The notes under the pieces are model-generated. The model saw nothing but the letters and a program-made list of their open reading frames with translations, did not search any database and was not told where the DNA came from. This document shows, piece after piece, positions 1-8,030 of a stretch of 31,513 nt of DNA; the first letter of the stretch is position 1; each line of letters starts with the position of its first letter. A program made the position numbers and the translations under genes. The stretch lies in assembly GCA_964431735.1 (NCBI GenBank), contig CAYSLJ010000082.1:1-31513 (forward strand), read 5' to 3'. Origin of the DNA: CALARM01 sp964431735. Its GTDB lineage: Bacteria; Vulcanimicrobiota; SpSt-956; JAKJGF01.

Positions 1-50
1 AGGATACTAATCGTTCTAACAATTTGCCGGAGTTATTTTTCTTACAGTCC
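1..50. repeat. Right end of a TIR miniature element (family B), truncated by the window edge
   Basis: The stretch GGAGTTATTTTTCTTACAGTCC matches the right terminus of the complete family B copy at 17214-17316 and, reversed, the left terminus of the copy at 22211-22320. It is followed by TTA, the reverse complement of the TAA flanking the other copies. It interrupts the C-terminal end of the tnpB relic that follows. The other end of this copy lies outside the window. Confidence 0.6.
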
Positions 51-530
51 TTAATGTCTCTGTCCTCACTATAACCACATACATTACAGGTGAATATTCT
101 GTCTGAAAGAGAGATGTCTACAATATTACCGCACTTATGACACCATTTCGTTGTCGGCAGATTTCTGTCCAGTATTATTACCTGGCCCGATTGCTCTAAT
201 TTACTCTTTATCGTTCCAAGCGCTGAATTCTGAACCTGTTTCCCGAATAATCCTTTATGCCATCCCTTTATATTCTCATCCTGCATATAGATTAATTCAT
301 TATTTCTTAATAATTCAGATACTATCTTATTGGCTTTATTTCTCCTTTGATTGACTATATGTTCATCTTCTCTTCTTATGGCAAGAAGAATTTTATATCT
401 ATTCTTTGAACCCTTTACTCTTCTATATAATTTCCTCTGTAGAGTCTTAAGGCGTTAACTTTCTCCAATAGATATATTATATTTCTCACCTTCTAAAGTC
501 CGTGGGCTTTCCCCGGAAATCGTAAATATA
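51..530 (-). pseudogene. tnpB: Decayed TnpB-like (IS200/IS605 OrfB) C-terminal fragment
   Basis: Read on the minus strand this encodes a recognisable TnpB C-terminal part: a basic helix with KLYRRVKGSKNRY, then LIYMQDENIKGWHKGLFG carrying the RuvC-II acidic region, a zinc ribbon with two CxxC pairs (WCHKCGN and TCNVCGYS) and the DRD of RuvC-III. TnpB is an RNA-guided nuclease of IS200/IS605 transposons, normally about 370-400 residues. Here only about 150 residues remain. The N-terminal half with RuvC-I is missing, an in-frame TAA lies at 455-457, and the C-terminus is cut by a family B miniature element just after DRDI. No tnpA is visible. The fragment should be non-functional, and any omega-RNA encoded at its 3' end would have been disrupted. 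The upstream limit is approximate. Confidence 0.8.
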
Positions 531-534
531 ATAT

Positions 535-570
535 GTAATACAGCTTACAAACACTTATGAGGTGTATTAC
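535..570. repeat. Imperfect hairpin upstream of the tnpB relic
   Basis: GTAATACAGCT and AGGTGTATTAC form an 11-bp stem with one mismatch around a 14-nt loop. Position just upstream of the tnpB relic suggests a left-end hairpin of the decayed IS200/IS605-type element, which use subterminal hairpins. This is inference from position and shape only. Confidence 0.35.
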
Positions 571-576
571 AATTTT

Positions 577-791
577 GATTGCGTTTTTTTACGACAGGTA
601 AATTCACCTTTACTGAAAATTATAGTTAATGCATATAAATCTGTAATTAGTGAATAGTGAGTAGTGAATAGTGAATGGCAGGTAATGTCTTATTTTATTC
701 ACTTTTCACCTTTCACTTTTCACTCTGAATATTCTATAACAAATTTCTTTTTCCCTTGTATGTAAAATCACCTGTCATTTTTAAACGCAAT
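577..791. repeat. Miniature inverted-repeat element, family A, copy 1
   Basis: The ends are imperfect inverted repeats: GATTGCGTTTTTTTACGACAGG at the left, and a right end whose complement reads ATTGCGTTTAAAAATGACAGG. A second copy with the same ends and the same right-hand 100 bp lies at 22330-22711. The centre holds a 7-bp tandem (TAGTGAA/TAGTGAG units, about 648-676) facing a reversed copy (TTCACTT type, about 699-726), so the middle can fold into a hairpin. No coding capacity. Confidence 0.65.
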
Positions 792-905
792 TTATAATTT
801 TTTTTTCATAAAAAGTCTTTACTTTATTTTTTTTCACGTGATATCCTATATAGATAACTACAGCTTTGAAAATCAACTAAATACACTCTCAAGGAGGTAA
901 ATAAA

Positions 906-1952
906 ATGGGAATAGGAATAGGAAATAGTAATGTATCAACAAATGTAGTAAATAATTATTTCGGCGGCGCATCCCCGATGGGAATGATGCAGCAGAATCC
1001 TATGATGCAGATGATGCAGATGATGACGGGAGCACTTCAGGGAATGACCGGAGGCCCCTGTCAGGAAATGATGGGTGGTATGGGTATGCCAGGTATGGGT
1101 ATGCCAGGTATGGGTATGCCAGGTATGGGTATGCCAGGTATGGATGGCATGTCAGGTTTCAGCCCTATGATGGGTAATAATATAGGTAATTTTCTCGGTA
1201 CTCAGCAGAATCCTATGATGCAGATGATGCAGATGATGATGCAGATGATGCAGATGATGATGATGATGATGGGTGGAGGAGCAAATCCATTTATGGGTGG
1301 CATGATGCCCGGTATGATGGGTGGTATGCCAGGTATGGGCGGTATGGGTGGCGGAATGCCAGGCATGGGCGGCGGCGGTTTCCCCGGCATGGGCGGAGGT
1401 TATCCCGGTATGGGCGGTATGGGCGGTATGGGTGGCGGAATGCCCTATGCAGGAGCCTATGCAGGACCTAACGGAGCAGGAGCTTATGCAGGTACAGGCG
1501 GAGCAGGTGGAGCAGGCGGAGCAGGACCTTATACAGGCCCAATGGGAACAGGGAGCGGCGCTGCTGCAGTTAACGTGGGAAGACAATTTCTCGGACAGAA
1601 TGCTATTGATATAAAAGGTAAAATGCCTCACTTTACAGCAGCAGGCGGACAGACCAATAACTGTGCAGATTTTGTAAGTTCATGTCTTGAGAGCCAGGGT
1701 CTTATAAAAGGTCATCATATAAATGTAAAAGAAATGGAACAGTCTTTAATCAAACAGGGCTACAGACAGATTCCTTTAAATCAGGCAAAAGCCGGTGATG
1801 TATGGATGAATTCCAGTAGAGGCCATACGGAACTTGTTCAGGGCTTCCAGAACGGTAAATTAAAGTTAATAGGTTCAAATAACGACAGGCCCGGACATCA
1901 GGTAATTTCAGAAGGTAGTGCCACAAGCGGTGTAGTATACAGCAGACAGTAA
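906..1952 (+). CDS. Met/Gly-rich protein with C-terminal CHAP/NlpC-like papain-fold domain
   Basis: 348 residues; start supported by AGGAGGT 6 nt upstream. Residues 1-220 are low complexity: MMQ-rich runs, four tandem MGMPG units near residues 59-80, GGM/PGMGG runs and an Ala/Gly linker. I count roughly 55 methionines in the first 180 residues. Residues 222-348 look like a papain-fold cysteine hydrolase of the CHAP/NlpC-P60 type: Cys253 in NNCADFVSSCLESQG, His307 in RGHTELVQG and polar Asn325/Asn326 in IGSNNDR, spaced as a catalytic triad. Such domains usually cleave peptidoglycan peptides or amide bonds. There is no signal peptide, so export would need another route. The Met-rich half could bind soft metals or act as an oxidation sink; both are speculation. 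The gene is monocistronic and converges on the 1999-4944 gene across a shared terminator. Confidence 0.8.
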   Translation: MGIGIGNSNVSTNVVNNYFGGASPMGMMQQNPMMQMMQMMTGALQGMTGGPCQEMMGGMGMPGMGMPGMGMPGMGMPGMDGMSGFSPMMGNNIGNFLGTQQNPMMQMMQMMMQMMQMMMMMMGGGANPFMGGMMPGMMGGMPGMGGMGGGMPGMGGGGFPGMGGGYPGMGGMGGMGGGMPYAGAYAGPNGAGAYAGTGGAGGAGGAGPYTGPMGTGSGAAAVNVGRQFLGQNAIDIKGKMPHFTAAGGQTNNCADFVSSCLESQGLIKGHHINVKEMEQSLIKQGYRQIPLNQAKAGDVWMNSSRGHTELVQGFQNGKLKLIGSNNDRPGHQVISEGSATSGVVYSRQ

Positions 1953-1958
1953 TCCTGT

Positions 1959-2000
1959 AAAAAAAATACTGCAGACATTTTATGTCTGCAGTATTTTTTT
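1959..2000. terminator. Bidirectional intrinsic terminator between convergent genes
   Basis: AAAAAATACTGCAGACAT and ATGTCTGCAGTATTTTTT form an 18-bp perfect stem with a TTT loop, with A- and T-tracts on either side, so it can terminate both the 906-1952 gene and the minus-strand gene ending at 1999. It overlaps the stop codon of the minus gene. Confidence 0.9.
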
Positions 2001-4944
2001 ACGGCTTTAAAATTACCCCTTTAGAAGAACGGCCATCTATTTTTACATTTAACGGTTTATCGAAACGTATATGATTTACAAAATCATATTTTTTATAAAG
2101 AGGTTGTTCTCTTAGCCATTTCCAATCGACAAACTCCTCTTTTCCTTCTGTCTGGACATGGAAATAACCGAGTCTTAAAGAAGTAATATTATGAAAGAAA
2201 TGGCTTCCCTGTGAGGGATCTACTTTAAAATCCTTCAGATTTGCTTCTACAATAACCTTTGCCTGTGATATATGAGCCCATTCTACCGGTATGCCAAGCC
2301 ACGGGTCAGATGTTCCCCATCGGCCAAAACCTGAAAGTATATAATGTTTTCCTTCATTAATAAATTTTTGATTTATTTTTTCTATTTCCTGTGCAATTAC
2401 ACGGGTTCTGGACACATCAAATTTTTCAGGATCTATATAGATAATATCATAGAGACCATCAAAAACTCCGTTACCAAGAGCATGGTTTGTATTACACAGA
2501 GTTTCTTCTTTTATAATATTATCTACAGAAACAGTAAAGGTTTCACTGCCCATTACCCAGGGCCTTATCTGAAGGAAATAAAACTGCGGTTTCCTCTCTT
2601 TGTCTCTGTAAAGATTTAAAGCAAATTCAATTTCTACAGGACAGGCAAAAGCATTTTCTCCCAGTTTTAAGAGTATTTTCAGGATATCTGAAAGAGGGAA
2701 AACTTCATATTTTAAAATATTGGCAAAGGTAATAATTCTTGGTCCCGGAATTGACAGTGTATCACGTATAACCTGATTATCTATCGAATAGGTGCTCCCT
2801 ACAAAAAAGAGACTTCCATCTGCTTCTGCCCTGGATAGATCAAGTTTTTTTAGAGTAGAACAGTCATCCCCTGTTATATGAATATCATCTTCCATAAGAT
2901 TCAATGCATAAAATTGACTCTGAGTCTTCTTCATAAATTCCCTGGGACTTGAATAAACAGGATTCATCTCAGGATAGGCAGGTGAAAAACTATAAGCCTG
3001 GCCTCCGCTGACAACTGTTTTACCAAGACCTAAAGCAAGACATGCAAGACCATCTTCCGGTTTCATTCGTTCAAAGGGATAAAAATTATAAGACTGAGCA
3101 ACACCTGATACTACGGGGTAAAATACATCGCCATACTGTTCTCCTGCAACCTGCTGAATAATCACAGCCATTTTCTGTTCTTCAATACGCTGGTTTGTAT
3201 TTTTCCCGTAAGCTTTCGGAGACTGAAAGAATGTTGACGCATAGACAAGCTTTATAGCATCACATAAATGATTAAGCCTGACCGTAATATCACGATGATT
3301 ATTTGGAAGCATATAGGTGCTGTAGAGACCGGCAAATGGTATAAAATGGGAATCTTCAAGAAGACTCGATGAACGTACAGCCAGGGGATAATTTACTTTA
3401 TGAAGAAATTCTTTAAGGGCTGAATGGATTCTTCCAGGAAGATGGCATTTCATAAAGGCTTCAACAATTTTATTATCATTTGTTTCTTTAATGGCAAATT
3501 CTTCAAGGCAATTGATTTTCAGAAATTCTTCAAACACCTCTGTACAGATAACAGTTGCTTTCGGAACGAGTATGTCTATATGTTCATAATTTTTAAAAGC
3601 ATCTGTCTGAGCCAGGAGTGAATTAATAAAAGCTATGCTCCTTCCTTTCCCTCCGAGAGAACCGGCACCAAGTTTTACAAAATCACTGTCAGGATCAAAT
3701 TTAAAAGGCTGAAAATCAGCAATAACACCATGCTGATAAGTCTCTATTATCTGCTTTATAGTTTGTCTCAATACTTTTCTTACTTCATCTATATTCTTAT
3801 AATCTGATGTTTTCTTGGGCCTCAGTTCATTTGCAGCTTCAAATTCACTTCTGGCCATAAGCCATGTAGAAATATGATTCCTTCTGGCATGATATTCAAG
3901 ACTTTCTGCAGGAACAGTTAAAACCATCTGTTCCATATCGTGAAGATTTTTTGCTCTTCCTGCTTCCCTTCCGTCAGGATATCGGAAAATAAAATCTCCG
4001 AAACCAAAATTTTCCTGCATAAAAGTCCTTAATTCATGGAGAAAATTCTGAGAATTTTTATCTAAAAAAGCTATATTTTTCTGTGATGCTATAAACTGTA
4101 TTTCAGGCTCTGAGGATTGCAACAGAACAGGAGGAGGTTCTGTTTGAGATTTTATTTTTTCTACAAGTTTTAAACCTGCCTGAGGATCAGATTCTCCTTC
4201 CAGAGGAAATCTTATATCACTGATTACTCCAAGAATATTTTGTCTGTACATTTCATAAATGGTAACTGCCTCTTCAAAGGTCTCTGCAAGCATAATTTTA
4301 GGCCTTGCCCTCATACGAAGAAGTCTGTGAACTGCATTGACACTTTCTGAAATCAGGAGTCTTGTTTGAGTCATAATCTCAGTATAAATTACAGGAAGAA
4401 ATGAAGAATAATAAAGAGGGCTGTCTTCAACAATCAGAATCACCCGCACTCCTGCTCTCGTATCTTCCCGGACATTAAATAAATCTTCCACATATTTAAC
4501 AATAGCCAGAAGAATTTTACTATCTCCTGACCAGTAGAAAATTTTATCTATCCCTTTTCGCTTTTTTAATTCAACAAAATTCTCAAGTTCTACTGTATTA
4601 TAACTGAGAAGCACTACAGCCATACCGGGATCAAACTCTTTAACCTTCTTTCCGAATTCAAAGGGATCCATATCTACAATACGGGGCATAGTAATAACCA
4701 GATTGAAAGATCTCTCTCTAAGGGCAAAAAAAGCTTCCTGTGCGGAAGACACCCTTTTTATTCTCGGAACAAAGCTCAGATTCAAGTCGACATATTCACT
4801 CATAATCTTTTCCGACAGACGACCATCCTGCTCTAAAACAAAAGCATCATACATACTGGATACAATAAGTATTTCTCTGACCCGAAATTTCATCAGATCA
4901 TGAAAACCGCTGAATTGATGCTCCATATCCTGATGTGAACCCAT
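1999..4944 (-). CDS. Receiver-domain protein fused to PEP/pyruvate-binding (PPDK N-terminal-like) ATP-grasp domain
   Basis: 981 residues from ATG at 4944, preceded by AAGAGG at 9-nt spacing; an in-frame TTG at 4965 is possible but has no ribosome site. Residues about 20-150 form a receiver-like fold without an obvious phospho-acceptor. Residues about 165-315 form a second receiver-like domain with an acidic patch (VEDS), a candidate phospho-Asp near 243 (GVISDIRFP) and Lys near 296 (FLDKNS). From about residue 425 comes the PEP synthase/pyruvate phosphate dikinase nucleotide-binding domain: GAGSLGGKGRSIAF, then AVRSSSLLEDS with FAGLYST, ending near FYFLQIRPW. The phosphohistidine swivel and the PEP-utilising barrel are absent, so it cannot complete the PPDK reaction. 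It may be a signalling phosphotransfer or ATP-binding protein. The role is unknown; the family assignment is firm. Confidence 0.88.
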   Translation of the reverse strand: MGSHQDMEHQFSGFHDLMKFRVREILIVSSMYDAFVLEQDGRLSEKIMSEYVDLNLSFVPRIKRVSSAQEAFFALRERSFNLVITMPRIVDMDPFEFGKKVKEFDPGMAVVLLSYNTVELENFVELKKRKGIDKIFYWSGDSKILLAIVKYVEDLFNVREDTRAGVRVILIVEDSPLYYSSFLPVIYTEIMTQTRLLISESVNAVHRLLRMRARPKIMLAETFEEAVTIYEMYRQNILGVISDIRFPLEGESDPQAGLKLVEKIKSQTEPPPVLLQSSEPEIQFIASQKNIAFLDKNSQNFLHELRTFMQENFGFGDFIFRYPDGREAGRAKNLHDMEQMVLTVPAESLEYHARRNHISTWLMARSEFEAANELRPKKTSDYKNIDEVRKVLRQTIKQIIETYQHGVIADFQPFKFDPDSDFVKLGAGSLGGKGRSIAFINSLLAQTDAFKNYEHIDILVPKATVICTEVFEEFLKINCLEEFAIKETNDNKIVEAFMKCHLPGRIHSALKEFLHKVNYPLAVRSSSLLEDSHFIPFAGLYSTYMLPNNHRDITVRLNHLCDAIKLVYASTFFQSPKAYGKNTNQRIEEQKMAVIIQQVAGEQYGDVFYPVVSGVAQSYNFYPFERMKPEDGLACLALGLGKTVVSGGQAYSFSPAYPEMNPVYSSPREFMKKTQSQFYALNLMEDDIHITGDDCSTLKKLDLSRAEADGSLFFVGSTYSIDNQVIRDTLSIPGPRIITFANILKYEVFPLSDILKILLKLGENAFACPVEIEFALNLYRDKERKPQFYFLQIRPWVMGSETFTVSVDNIIKEETLCNTNHALGNGVFDGLYDIIYIDPEKFDVSRTRVIAQEIEKINQKFINEGKHYILSGFGRWGTSDPWLGIPVEWAHISQAKVIVEANLKDFKVDPSQGSHFFHNITSLRLGYFHVQTEGKEEFVDWKWLREQPLYKKYDFVNHIRFDKPLNVKIDGRSSKGVILKP

Positions 4945-5238
4945 AATGTAATACCTCTTATACAAAAGAATTCATTTACTATTCTATTTTACGGGAAAAT
5001 TTCCTTGATTTTTTTTGCAAAAGAATTGCCTTTAATGAAAAAATGTATTAATATTGATGAGAGTAAAACATAGTGAGGAGAAAAGTGAAGAGTGATTGGC
5101 GAGCAGCACGTAACTATTAATACCTCCTTTGACGCGTAATGCATGACGGGAGCAAGACCTTTATTACAGGTCAATATATACGTTATCTGCCATAAAACAA
5201 GTAAAATATATTATCCGTCACTCAACACAATATAAAAA
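4945..5238. other. Intergenic region with degenerate heptamer repeats
   Basis: No supportable gene. It lies between divergent genes and should hold both promoters, but I cannot pick convincing boxes. Degenerate heptamer units appear at about 5070-5100 (AGTGAGG, AAGTGAA, GAGTGAT) and 5129-5150 (GACGCGTAATGCATGACGGG). A short minus-strand reading frame (4989-5174) is made of this repeat material and is not credible. Confidence 0.5.
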
Positions 5239-5861
5239 ATGTCTACAACAGTCAATGATTTAATATTAGTATATATAGAAGAAAATCCTGCTTTTTTTGG
5301 CAGGATTGAAGATATAACTCCTGACATAAAATCGGGATGGTGGCATGTTCACATAATGGTATTGTCTATTCCGCCACGTATTATTACCTGGATATTAGAA
5401 GATTCACAGATACAGGGAAAAGGCTTTACAATGGGGGGAATCCCTATAAGGCTGGAAAAAGTACCTTCTCCATACAAAGGAGAAAATAAAGACATAGAAG
5501 AAGATGGAAAGGTAATTTCTCTCGGAGAAAGACAGGAAGAAGANNNNNNNNNNNNNNNNNNNNNNNNNNNNNNNNNNNNNNNNNNNNNNNNNNNNNNNNN
5601 NNNNNNNNNNNNNNNNNNNNNNNNNNNNNNNNNNNNNNNNNNNAAGACATAGAAGAAGATGGAAAGGTAATTTCTCTCGGAGAAAGACAGGAAGAAGACA
5701 TAGAAGAAGATGGAAAGGTAATTTCTCTCGGAGAAAGACAGGAAGAAGACATAGAAGAAGATGGAAAGGTAATTTCTCTCGGAGAAAGACAGGAAGAAGA
5801 TAAACCGCAGAAAAATCTTGAATCTAAAGTAATTTCTTTAATGGATAGACGTAAAAAATAA
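5239..5861 (+). CDS. Protein with perfect 17-residue tandem repeats (DIEEDGKVISLGERQEE), interrupted by an assembly gap
   Basis: The N-terminal 84 residues look like a small beta-rich domain (residues WWHVHIMVLSIPPRIITWIL). Then come identical 17-residue acidic repeats encoded by perfect 51-bp units: one before the gap (5491-5541) and three after it (5646-5798). The tail is DKPQKNLESKVISLMDRRKK, whose KVISLMDR echoes the KVISLGER core of the repeat, so the array probably grew from this C-terminal motif. The 100-N gap is a placeholder: with 100 bases the frame shifts, whereas unit phase requires another length. True copy number is unknown. No good ribosome binding site precedes ATG 5239; the tract CACAATATAAAAA is upstream. 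Function unknown; the repeats are charged and probably disordered or helical. Confidence 0.7.
5491..5798 (+). repeat. In-frame 51-bp perfect tandem repeat, collapsed at a scaffold gap
   Basis: Units start at 5491, 5646, 5697 and 5748 with no differences between complete copies that I can see. 51 bp keeps the reading frame, so copy-number change by slippage would only alter protein length. Identity between copies explains why assembly failed here. Confidence 0.9.
5544..5643. other. Assembly gap of exactly 100 N
   Basis: A conventional fixed-length scaffolding spacer inside the 51-bp repeat array. The flanking repeat phase is incompatible with 100 bases (frame changes by two), so the real missing length is different and unknown. 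Confidence 0.95.
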
Positions 5862-5874
5862 ACTTAATAAATGC

Positions 5875-5903
5875 TTGTTCTATGAATAACCACGTGGTAT
5901 AAT
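5875..5903 (+). promoter_or_regulatory. Sigma70-like promoter for the winged-helix gene
   Basis: TTGTTC at 5875-5880 and TATAAT at 5898-5903 with 17-nt spacing. A CACGTG palindrome (5891-5896) sits between the boxes, next to the -10. A strong Shine-Dalgarno-like AAGGAGGG about 30 nt downstream has no start codon in range; the gene uses its own AGGGGGA at 5974-5980. Confidence 0.6.
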
Positions 5904-5985
5904 AAAATTGTATGTAAATAAGATTTAAGAAAGGAGGGAGATCGGGCTTTATCTGAGAAAAATATAGACCAGCAGGGGGATTACT

Positions 5986-6402
5986 ATGAGTGCGAGGTTA
6001 ACTCTTGGAAACAGGAGAGATTTTGTCATAGGTAGTGATTTAAAGTATTTTATTGCCAATATAGCTAATTCTTCAATAAAAAGTGAAATCCTGGAGTTCT
6101 TTTACTATAATCCCAGTACAGTATACAGTCCTTTTCTCATTTCTGAAGCCATCGGAAGAAAAGAAGAACAGGTTAAAGAAGCTCTTGATGATTTTGTAGA
6201 AGCAGGATTACTGAGACAGATAAGAGATATGCCATCTCCTTCTTATGTACCTATGGAAAATAGCAGTTTCCATGATTTACTTGATAAATTTATCAGGTTA
6301 TTTAACAGCAATAATGGACGCGAACTGGTTCGTTCAATAATAGATGATATGCTGGCGGGAAACCGTCATTACAATAGAAAAAAAAGAGAAAATTGTATAT
6401 AA
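5986..6402 (+). CDS. Small winged-helix (DNA-binding-like) protein
   Basis: 138 residues, start ATG preceded by AGGGGGA. Residues about 32-90 have a winged-helix pattern: SEILEFFYYNP (helix 1), FLISEAIGRKEEQVKEAL (helix-turn-helix), DDFVEAGLLRQIRD and a hairpin wing ending SYVPM. The C-terminal region is helical (FHDLLDKFIRLF, RELVRSIIDDML) and ends in a basic tail (HYNRKKREN). This resembles MarR/ArsR-like transcription factors in fold only, with no ligand or metal site seen. It lies upstream of and in line with the amidohydrolase, separated by a hairpin, so it could regulate that gene; that is inference. Confidence 0.75.
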   Translation: MSARLTLGNRRDFVIGSDLKYFIANIANSSIKSEILEFFYYNPSTVYSPFLISEAIGRKEEQVKEALDDFVEAGLLRQIRDMPSPSYVPMENSSFHDLLDKFIRLFNSNNGRELVRSIIDDMLAGNRHYNRKKRENCI

Positions 6403-6420
6403 ATAGATTATTACAAAACA

Positions 6421-6460
6421 TAAATAAGCTCAAAAGACTCCGGTCTTTTGAGCTTATTTA
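6421..6460 (+). terminator. Perfect 18-bp stem hairpin between winged-helix gene and amidohydrolase
   Basis: TAAATAAGCTCAAAAGAC and GTCTTTTGAGCTTATTTA pair perfectly around a TCCG loop. It starts 18 nt after the upstream stop and ends 25 nt before the next ATG. The run after the stem is not a clean U-tract, so it may be a terminator whose T-rich arm is inside the stem, or an RNA-processing or attenuation element. Confidence 0.7.
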
Positions 6461-6485
6461 TAAATATTAGAAAGGTGGTTTTTTC

Positions 6486-7964
6486 ATGGCAGGGAAAAAA
6501 TACAAACTTATGAGAAGTAAGTTTTTACTTCCTCTGAGTGATAAAATCGGAAGAAGTGAGAGAATAAAAGATGGTTATGTACTTACGGAAAAAAATCTCA
6601 TAAAAGAAACAGGCAGATATACAGAAGAAACAGGGGAAAGAATTATAAGAGATTATGGCACAGAACTTCAGATAATAGGTTGTGAAAAAGAAGGTAATTT
6701 CACCTTATGTGATATAAAAAAATTAAGAGGAGTCATTATGCCGGGCTTTGTAAAAGCCCATGGTCATGATCACGAATCTCCCATAATAGGTGTGGCGAAA
6801 GATGAACCTCTTACTGCATGGCTCGACCATGCAGTAAACCTGTTCACAGGGTTTATGAACGAACAAAGAAATATTTTAGAGAAGAAATTCGAAAAATCGC
6901 CAAACTATATTACCTATATAAAAGCCAGACTGGACGATATATATTATGGCATAACATCTTCTATGGTTCATCACTGCAATCATAATAAATACAGAGTAGA
7001 AGAAATAGTCAGGGCAAATCTGAAGGCAGGTACGAAAATGATAGTGGCAGTAGGTGCACAGGATAGAAATTATGATGAACGTATACTTGACACACCTGAC
7101 GCATCGGTAAAAAGACTGGATGAATATATTAAAAAATTTGCAGGTACAGAAAGAACATGGATAATCCCGGGACCTGACCAGGATTTTTCAAACGGCCCTG
7201 AACAATTGAAAGCTTTAAAAAAATGGGCAAGAGAAAATAACACACTCATACACATGCATTCTTCGGAAGAACCCAATACAACTAAATGGTTCAGAGAAAC
7301 GTACGGCCATACCCCTGTGGAATATGCTCACTCCATAGATTTTCTGGATGAAAACACTATACTGGCACATCAGGTAAACTGTACAGAAAGGGATCTAGAA
7401 ATCCTCAGAGATACGGGAACAAAGATTGTTCACAACCCTCTTGCCAATACCATCCTCGGTTCAGGAATGCCTCCTGTTATAAAAATGATGGAGATAGGTA
7501 TACCTGTAGTAATATCAACAGACGGTTCCGGCAGTGCAGACAATCAAAATATGCTGATGGCTGCAAAGCTCGCCTCTCAATATCAGAAAGCATTGCATCA
7601 GGATGCCTATGTGCTTCCTGCCCAGAAACTCCTGGAAATGGTTACAATAGAACCGGCAAAATTCCTCAGACTGAATGCAGGAAGTCTGGAAGAAGGTAAA
7701 GATGCTGATTTCATATTCCTCGATATTACTTCGCCAAATATGACACCTACCAGAGAGGATAATCTCGTAGAAAACCTGATATGGGCGTCTAACGGAAATG
7801 AAGTAAAGTATGTCATAGCAAACGGCGAAATACTTATGAATAACGGAACTTTTACTACTCTGAATGAAGATGAAGTAAAAAATGAAGTATATGAGCTTTC
7901 AGAGATGTTCGTAGAATACAGAAAAACAGCGAAAGAGATAAAAGGAACGGGAGCTCATAAGTAG
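6486..7964 (+). CDS. Amidohydrolase-superfamily deaminase/chlorohydrolase (TRZ/ATZ-SsnA-MtaD-like)
   Basis: 492 residues; ATG preceded by AAAGGTGG. Metal and catalytic residues of the amidohydrolase superfamily are in order: H92 and H94 in KAHGHDH, H258 and E261 in HMHSSEEP, H295 in LAHQVN, the signature HNPLANTILGSG, and D346 in STDGSGSADNQ. This layout matches cytosolic single-metal deaminases such as S-adenosylhomocysteine/methylthioadenosine, guanine or atrazine-type enzymes. The N-terminal 85 residues and last 70 form the split beta-sandwich usual in the family. The substrate cannot be fixed from sequence. The preceding winged-helix gene may form a unit with it, though a hairpin intervenes. 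The stop codon TAG at 7962-7964 overlaps the first heptamer of the repeat that follows. Confidence 0.9.
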   Translation: MAGKKYKLMRSKFLLPLSDKIGRSERIKDGYVLTEKNLIKETGRYTEETGERIIRDYGTELQIIGCEKEGNFTLCDIKKLRGVIMPGFVKAHGHDHESPIIGVAKDEPLTAWLDHAVNLFTGFMNEQRNILEKKFEKSPNYITYIKARLDDIYYGITSSMVHHCNHNKYRVEEIVRANLKAGTKMIVAVGAQDRNYDERILDTPDASVKRLDEYIKKFAGTERTWIIPGPDQDFSNGPEQLKALKKWARENNTLIHMHSSEEPNTTKWFRETYGHTPVEYAHSIDFLDENTILAHQVNCTERDLEILRDTGTKIVHNPLANTILGSGMPPVIKMMEIGIPVVISTDGSGSADNQNMLMAAKLASQYQKALHQDAYVLPAQKLLEMVTIEPAKFLRLNAGSLEEGKDADFIFLDITSPNMTPTREDNLVENLIWASNGNEVKYVIANGEILMNNGTFTTLNEDEVKNEVYELSEMFVEYRKTAKEIKGTGAHK

Positions 7965-8030
7965 TGAAAAGTGAGTAGTGAAACGTGAAAAGACAAACAC
8001 CTTTCACTTTTCACGTTTCACTTTTCACTC
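7964..8030. repeat. Heptamer-built hairpin between convergent genes
   Basis: GTGAAAA, GTGAGTA, GTGAAAC and GTGAAAA units face their reverse complements (CTTTCACTTTTCACG and on) across a short spacer, making a stem of roughly 25-28 bp with a few mismatches. It is the only hairpin between the amidohydrolase and the lipoprotein gene, so it may terminate both. It contributes the stop codon TGA (8025-8027) of the minus-strand gene and abuts the stop of the plus-strand gene. Confidence 0.7.

Noticed and set aside
151..354. 67-residue plus-strand open frame
   Set aside because: Antisense to the tnpB relic, whose minus-strand translation shows clear zinc-ribbon motifs.
835..842. TCACGTGA palindrome upstream of the Met-rich gene, similar to CACGTG at 5891-5896
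   Set aside because: Two occurrences of a 6-bp palindrome are not enough to call a shared operator.
1152..1631. Minus-strand frame rich in His (poly-His runs)
   Set aside because: Complement of the ATG-rich Met tract of the 906-1952 gene; no independent coding evidence.
4989..5174. 61-residue minus-strand open frame
   Set aside because: Built from degenerate heptamer repeat sequence with no ribosome site; composition not protein-like.
5491..5798. 51-bp repeats as CRISPR or satellite DNA
   Set aside because: The repeats are contiguous, in frame within a coding sequence and lack spacers.
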